DNA of 64,000 bases from Paludibacteraceae bacterium (GTDB lineage Bacteria; Bacteroidota; Bacteroidia; Bacteroidales; Paludibacteraceae): positions 153,989-217,988 of the forward strand of contig JAGBEJ010000008.1 of the NCBI GenBank assembly GCA_017937025.1, in the 5' to 3' direction. The notes under the pieces are model-generated. The model did not search any database. It was not told the DNA's origin and saw only the letters and a list, made by a program, of their open reading frames with translations. Shown here piece after piece: positions 60,568 to 64,000 of this stretch. Numbering within the stretch: the first letter of the stretch is position 1; each line of letters starts with the position of its first letter. The position numbers were made by a program, and so were the translations under genes.

Positions 60568-61590
60568 ATGAAAAAGACCGCAACTATCGCATTAGCCGCA
60601 ATGTGCGCAATAGGCATGATCATGGCATCGTGCCAGGAGCCAAGATACATAAAGACAAGCGGCGAGATACAAGGCACATTCTACAACATAACATACAAAA
60701 GCACAGAGAACCTGGACAGCCTGATACTCACCGAGCTTAACAAGTTCAACAAATCGCTGTCGATATTCGACGCGGAAAGCACCATAAGCAAGATAAACAA
60801 CAACGAGGACGTGAATCCGGAGGCCGACACCGTTTTCATGAAAGTGTTCGACAGAGCGATGGAAGTGAGCCGCGAGACCGACGGAGCGTTCGACATCACC
60901 GTGTCGCCTATCGTGAAGCTGTGGGGATTCAACCACGCCACGCCGCAGGAAGTGACACAAGCCAAGATAGACAGCGTGATGGCGTTCGTGGGATACGACA
61001 AGATAAAGATAGATAACGGCAAGGCAATCAAGGCCGACCCGAGAGTGCAGCTCGACGCCAACGCCATAGCGCAGGGATATTCGTGCGACATAATAGCCGA
61101 ATTCCTTGAGAAGCACGACGTGGAGAACTACATGATAGAAATAGGCGGCGAGATAAGAGCCAAGGGCGTGAACGGCAAAGGCGACTACTGGAGAATCGGC
61201 ATAACCAAGCCGATGGACGACTCCACCGCAACGAACGAGGAGCTGCAGGACATCATGTGGCTCGACAACAAGAGCGTAGGCACATCGGGCAACTACCACA
61301 AGTACAGAATCGTGGACGGCAAGAAGATAGGCCACGAGATAGACCCGAAGACCGGCAGAACAGCCGAGAACGAGCTGCTGTCGGCTTCTATAATCGCCGA
61401 CGACTGCATAAGCGCCGACGCCTATGCCACAGCCTGCATGGTGCTGGGACTCGACAAGAGCCTCGAGCTGTGCCGCAAGAACGGAAAAATAGAAGGATAC
61501 TTCATATACCTCGACAAGGACGGAAAGGAGCGCATGACGTGCACCGAAGGGTTCAGGAAGAGGCTTAAGACACAGAATCAGAATAACTAA
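60568..61590 (+). CDS. apbE: FAD:protein FMN transferase (ApbE)
   Basis: Attaches FMN covalently to Thr of Na+-translocating reductase subunits (Nqr/Rnf) in the periplasm. 340 residues from ATG 60568: lipoprotein signal with lipobox MASC. Family motifs are visible: [10 protein letters not shown] near 35, [14 protein letters not shown] near 63, [19 protein letters not shown] near 103-121, [13 protein letters not shown] near 158 and [10 protein letters not shown] near 230. A long in-frame ATG at 60400 lies inside pyrC and is discarded. The start is 2 bp after the pyrC stop. Confidence 0.94.
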   Translation: MKKTATIALAAMCAIGMIMASCQEPRYIKTSGEIQGTFYNITYKSTENLDSLILTELNKFNKSLSIFDAESTISKINNNEDVNPEADTVFMKVFDRAMEVSRETDGAFDITVSPIVKLWGFNHATPQEVTQAKIDSVMAFVGYDKIKIDNGKAIKADPRVQLDANAIAQGYSCDIIAEFLEKHDVENYMIEIGGEIRAKGVNGKGDYWRIGITKPMDDSTATNEELQDIMWLDNKSVGTSGNYHKYRIVDGKKIGHEIDPKTGRTAENELLSASIIADDCISADAYATACMVLGLDKSLELCRKNGKIEGYFIYLDKDGKERMTCTEGFRKRLKTQNQNN

Positions 61591-61613
61591 AAAGACATAA
61601 ACACAAAACGACA

Positions 61614-63086
61614 ATGGCAAAAGAATTGACATCAAGAGCCGAGAACTACTCGCAGTGGTACAACGAACTCGTGATAAAAGCAGACCTCGCTGAGCAGTCT
61701 GCCGTAAGAGGATGTATGGTGATAAAGCCATACGGATACGCTATTTGGGAAAGAATGCAGAGAGAGCTTGACGACAAGTTCAAGGAGACTGGACACGTCA
61801 ATGCATACTTCCCGCTTTTCATCCCTAAATCGTTCCTCAGCCGCGAGGCGGAGCACGTGGAGGGATTCGCCAAGGAGTGCGCCGTAGTGACACACTACCG
61901 ACTGAAGACTAACGCCGAGGGCAACGGAGTTGTGGTTGACCCAGAGGCCAAGCTCGAGGAGGAACTCATCGTCCGCCCTACTTCGGAAACCATCATCTGG
62001 AGCACATACAAGAACTGGATACACTCATGGCGCGACCTGCCTATACTCTGCAACCAGTGGGCGAACGTCGTGAGATGGGAGATGAGAACAAGACTGTTCC
62101 TCAGAACAGCCGAGTTCCTGTGGCAGGAGGGACACACTGCCCACGCCACAAGAGAAGAGGCTGAGGAAGAGGCAAAGAGAATGCTCAACGTTTACGCCGA
62201 CTTCGCCGAGAACTTCATGGCTGTGCCTGTAGTCAAGGGCGTAAAGAGCGCCAACGAGCGATTCGCTGGAGCATTGGACACATACTGCATCGAGGCCATG
62301 ATGCAGGACGGAAAGGCGCTGCAAGCAGGCACATCGCACTTCCTCGGACAGAACTTCGCCAAGGCGTTCGACGTGCACTTTACCGACAAGGACGGAAAGG
62401 AGCAGAGCGTATGGGCTACGTCATGGGGAGTATCGACAAGACTCATGGGAGCGCTCATCATGACACACTCCGACGACAACGGACTTGTGCTGCCTCCTAA
62501 GCTCGCGCCAGACCAAGTGGTCATCGTGCCTATCTACAAGACCGAGGAGCAGAGAAACACCATAAGAGAGAAGGTCGAGAAGCTGATGGCTGGACTCAAA
62601 GCCAAGGGCGTAAGAGTGAAGTTCGACGACAACGACACCAAGAAACCGGGATGGAAGTTCGCCGAGTACGAGCTCAAGGGCGTGCCTGTGAGAGTAGCCA
62701 TAGGCGCAAGAGACCTGGAGAACGGCACTGCCGAGATAGCGCGCCGCGACACTATGGAGAAGGAGACTGTCTCTATGGACGGCATCGAGGAAAAGATTGT
62801 CGCTCTGCTGGACGACGTGCAGAAGAACATCTTCCAGAAAGCGCTCAAATACAGAGAGGCTAACACAAGAGAAGTGAACTCATACGACGAGTTCAAGGAG
62901 GAGATAGAAAAGGGAGGATTCCTGCTCTGCCACTGGGACGGCACTACCGAGACCGAAGAGAGAGTCAAGGCGGAGACCAAGGCGACCATCCGCTGCATTC
63001 CGCTGGACGGCGACAAGACTCCTGGCACTTGCATCTTCACAGGCAAGCCTTCTAAGCAGAGAGTCATCTTTGCAAGAGCATATTAA
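61614..63086 (+). CDS. proS: Prolyl-tRNA synthetase, archaeal/eukaryote-like type
   Basis: Charges tRNA-Pro. The 490-residue protein belongs to the shorter ProRS form without the INS editing domain, usual in Bacteroidetes. Class II motifs: motif 2 in [20 protein letters not shown] (about 141-160), with the preceding RPTSETIIW, and motif 3 in [15 protein letters not shown] (about 266-280). An anticodon-binding domain follows ([16 protein letters not shown] onward), and the C-terminal zinc-like domain ends in [13 protein letters not shown]. It is last in the glycosyltransferase-pyrC-apbE-proS run. Confidence 0.96.
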   Translation: MAKELTSRAENYSQWYNELVIKADLAEQSAVRGCMVIKPYGYAIWERMQRELDDKFKETGHVNAYFPLFIPKSFLSREAEHVEGFAKECAVVTHYRLKTNAEGNGVVVDPEAKLEEELIVRPTSETIIWSTYKNWIHSWRDLPILCNQWANVVRWEMRTRLFLRTAEFLWQEGHTAHATREEAEEEAKRMLNVYADFAENFMAVPVVKGVKSANERFAGALDTYCIEAMMQDGKALQAGTSHFLGQNFAKAFDVHFTDKDGKEQSVWATSWGVSTRLMGALIMTHSDDNGLVLPPKLAPDQVVIVPIYKTEEQRNTIREKVEKLMAGLKAKGVRVKFDDNDTKKPGWKFAEYELKGVPVRVAIGARDLENGTAEIARRDTMEKETVSMDGIEEKIVALLDDVQKNIFQKALKYREANTREVNSYDEFKEEIEKGGFLLCHWDGTTETEERVKAETKATIRCIPLDGDKTPGTCIFTGKPSKQRVIFARAY

Positions 63087-63118
63087 TCATGACGGCGTTT
63101 CGGTCACGCTGGTTGGTG

Positions 63119-63263
63119 CACTTCGACTACGCTCAGTGACCAAATGCAGCCGAACCACAGCGACCAGCGTGGAAAATCCCGGTCATTGAGCGGAGCCGAA
63201 ATGCGGGATTTTCTGTAAAAAAGAATGTTACACACTTTGACGCTTCGGCTACGCTCAGCGACC
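63119..63263. repeat. Dispersed GCTTCGGCT..GCTCAGTGACC repeats after proS
   Basis: Three units between proS and the next gene: CACTTCGACTACGCTCAGTG followed by ACC (63119-63141), the reverse-oriented GGTCATTGAGCGGAGCCGAA (63181-63203) and CGCTTCGGCTACGCTCAGCG followed by ACC (63241-63263). Opposed units can pair into long hairpins at the proS 3' end. No gene is present. Confidence 0.78.
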
Positions 63264-63304
63264 AGATACTGCATACAGACGGAGTATGCTCCGTACAACC
63301 AACA

Positions 63305-63340
63305 AAAAAATCCCGTGGAGAAATCCACGGGATTTTTTAT
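63305..63340 (-). terminator. Terminator between proS and the last gene
   Basis: AAAAAATCCCGTGGA / TCCACGGGATTTTTT with a 4-nt loop, A/T tracts on both sides. It lies 15 bp after the stop at 63355 and is probably bidirectional. Confidence 0.9.
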
Positions 63341-63354
63341 TATTTCTGTAAATA

Positions 63355-63915
63355 TTACTTCTTCACGCCGTTGATGCCGTACTTCACGCCATTGGCCTCG
63401 ATTGTCACCTCGCCGAATCTGTTGATGCTCTTGACTGCCTTCTGCTTGTCTGCCTGCGCCTCTACTGCCGCAGTGGCTGTAGCATCGTCATAATAAACAA
63501 TGATGTCTTTCACGGCATATACGTTGCCATCCCCAAAAGGAACACTCTTGGCATTGCCAGACCACACTGCGTTACCTTCATCATTAGTCCATGTCACCGA
63601 CGACTGTGCAACTATCCAATCTGCATTTCCATCATCACCTTCATATCCTGGCTGTGGCGTAATAACAATCTTAGTTATGTCATAACCATCAGCAAGTGAA
63701 ACAACCATGCCTTCACCATTAGCTACCAACCAAATTCCTCCGTCAAAGGGGTCTATTTCAATACGATCAACATTGCTGACAACGATACCATTCTGTGTCA
63801 CCTTGTTGTCGGTTACTGCAGTTGATTCTGTGACGGTCAGAGTCACGCTCTGAGTTTCTGCCATTGCGCCCATAGCCAGCGCAAACACTGAAATTAAAGA
63901 AAAAAGCTTTTTCAT
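63355..63915 (-). CDS. Secreted beta-rich protein of unknown function
   Basis: A 186-residue exported protein with signal peptide MKKLFSLISVFALAMGAMAE. The mature part is beta-rich (SVTLTVTESTAVTDNKVTQ, ITKIVITPQPGYEG, VYAVKDIIVYYDD) and similar in style to the N-terminal sandwich of the pectinesterase. The C-terminus (INRFGEVTIEANGVKYGING followed by VKK) looks like a surface-sorting tail of the kind seen in Prevotella-like secreted proteins, which is inference. An inverted repeat sits 38 bp upstream. Transcribed alone. Confidence 0.78.
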   Translation of the reverse strand: MKKLFSLISVFALAMGAMAETQSVTLTVTESTAVTDNKVTQNGIVVSNVDRIEIDPFDGGIWLVANGEGMVVSLADGYDITKIVITPQPGYEGDDGNADWIVAQSSVTWTNDEGNAVWSGNAKSVPFGDGNVYAVKDIIVYYDDATATAAVEAQADKQKAVKSINRFGEVTIEANGVKYGINGVKK

Positions 63916-63952
63916 AAGTTTTTAATGTTTTGTAAGTGAATAAGTTAATAAA

Positions 63953-63972
63953 CAAGAAAGCATACTTTCTTG
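63953..63972. promoter_or_regulatory. Possible operator: perfect dyad upstream of the last gene
   Basis: CAAGAAAG-CATA-CTTTCTTG, two 8-bp arms with a 4-bp centre, 38 bp before the ATG of the secreted-protein gene. It could be a regulator-binding site or a hairpin in the leader; no regulator gene is in view. Confidence 0.3.
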
Positions 63973-64000
63973 CCCGAAAATCAATGCAAAAAAAAAAAAA

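Overview
The window looks like a chromosomal segment of a Bacteroidales bacterium (Bacteroides/Prevotella-like, plant-polysaccharide-degrading, probably gut or rumen). Several signs agree: a SusC/SusD pair, Bacteroidales-restricted families (DUF5606, DUF4301, BACON repeats, AmgK-RapZ fusion, archaeal-type ProRS), many promoters with the Bacteroidetes -7 box TAnnTTTG and almost no Shine-Dalgarno sequences, lipoprotein signals, and a rod-shaped 6S-like RNA. Core genes have GC-richer codons (aag, tac, ctg). Two or three accessory blocks are clearly AT-richer.

Layout. 1-3.9 kb (minus): a truncated secreted Ig-like protein and a large secreted pectin methylesterase. 4.1-8.8 kb: DUF5606 protein, radical SAM/SPASM enzyme, topoisomerase III and 2-keto-3-deoxygluconate kinase (kdgK). 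8.8-17.8 kb: accessory island, with a Fic protein bracketed by direct repeats of the kdgK 3' end, then a ten-gene minus-strand operon encoding a membrane-tethered GTPase system, starting about 30 bp beyond the terminator of a 6S-like RNA (17.8-18.05 kb). 18.3-28.4 kb: housekeeping genes (C_GCAxxG_C_C protein, two TPR proteins, TSUP permease, tRNA-Arg, trxB, LolA-like, ftsK, AmgK-RapZ fusion, MurU-like). 28.5-30.6 kb: a two-gene ATPase/TOPRIM-like probable defence module bracketed by an exact 70-bp direct repeat of the 3' end of the neighbouring pectate lyase gene. 30.6-37.6 kb: pectin utilisation locus (PL1 lyase lipoprotein, SusD, SusC; minus). 38.2-48.6 kb: DUF4301, mfd, ROK kinase, MFS sugar transporter, dipeptidyl peptidase IV and small secreted proteins. 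48.7-55.5 kb: second accessory block (a structured leader, zinc-ribbon membrane proteins, lipoproteins, a 20-repeat Sel1 protein). 55.9-63.9 kb: superoxide reductase, crcB, gpmA, polyprenol-phosphate glycosyltransferase, pyrC, apbE, proS and a secreted protein. The window ends in a poly-A run.

How it fits together. Pectin methylesterase, PL1 lyase and SusC/D would demethylate, cleave and import pectin, and KdgK would phosphorylate the 2-keto-3-deoxygluconate formed. AmgK-RapZ plus MurU is a cell-wall MurNAc salvage pair.

The most unusual features are (i) the GTPase/retropepsin/BACON-barrel operon, which looks like an uncharacterised trans-envelope conflict or stress system, and (ii) two unrelated probable defence cargos (Fic; ATPase+TOPRIM), each placed at the 3' end of a conserved gene and flanked by a duplicated gene end plus terminator, with no recombinase in sight. 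All functional names come from motif recognition by eye; no database search was run.
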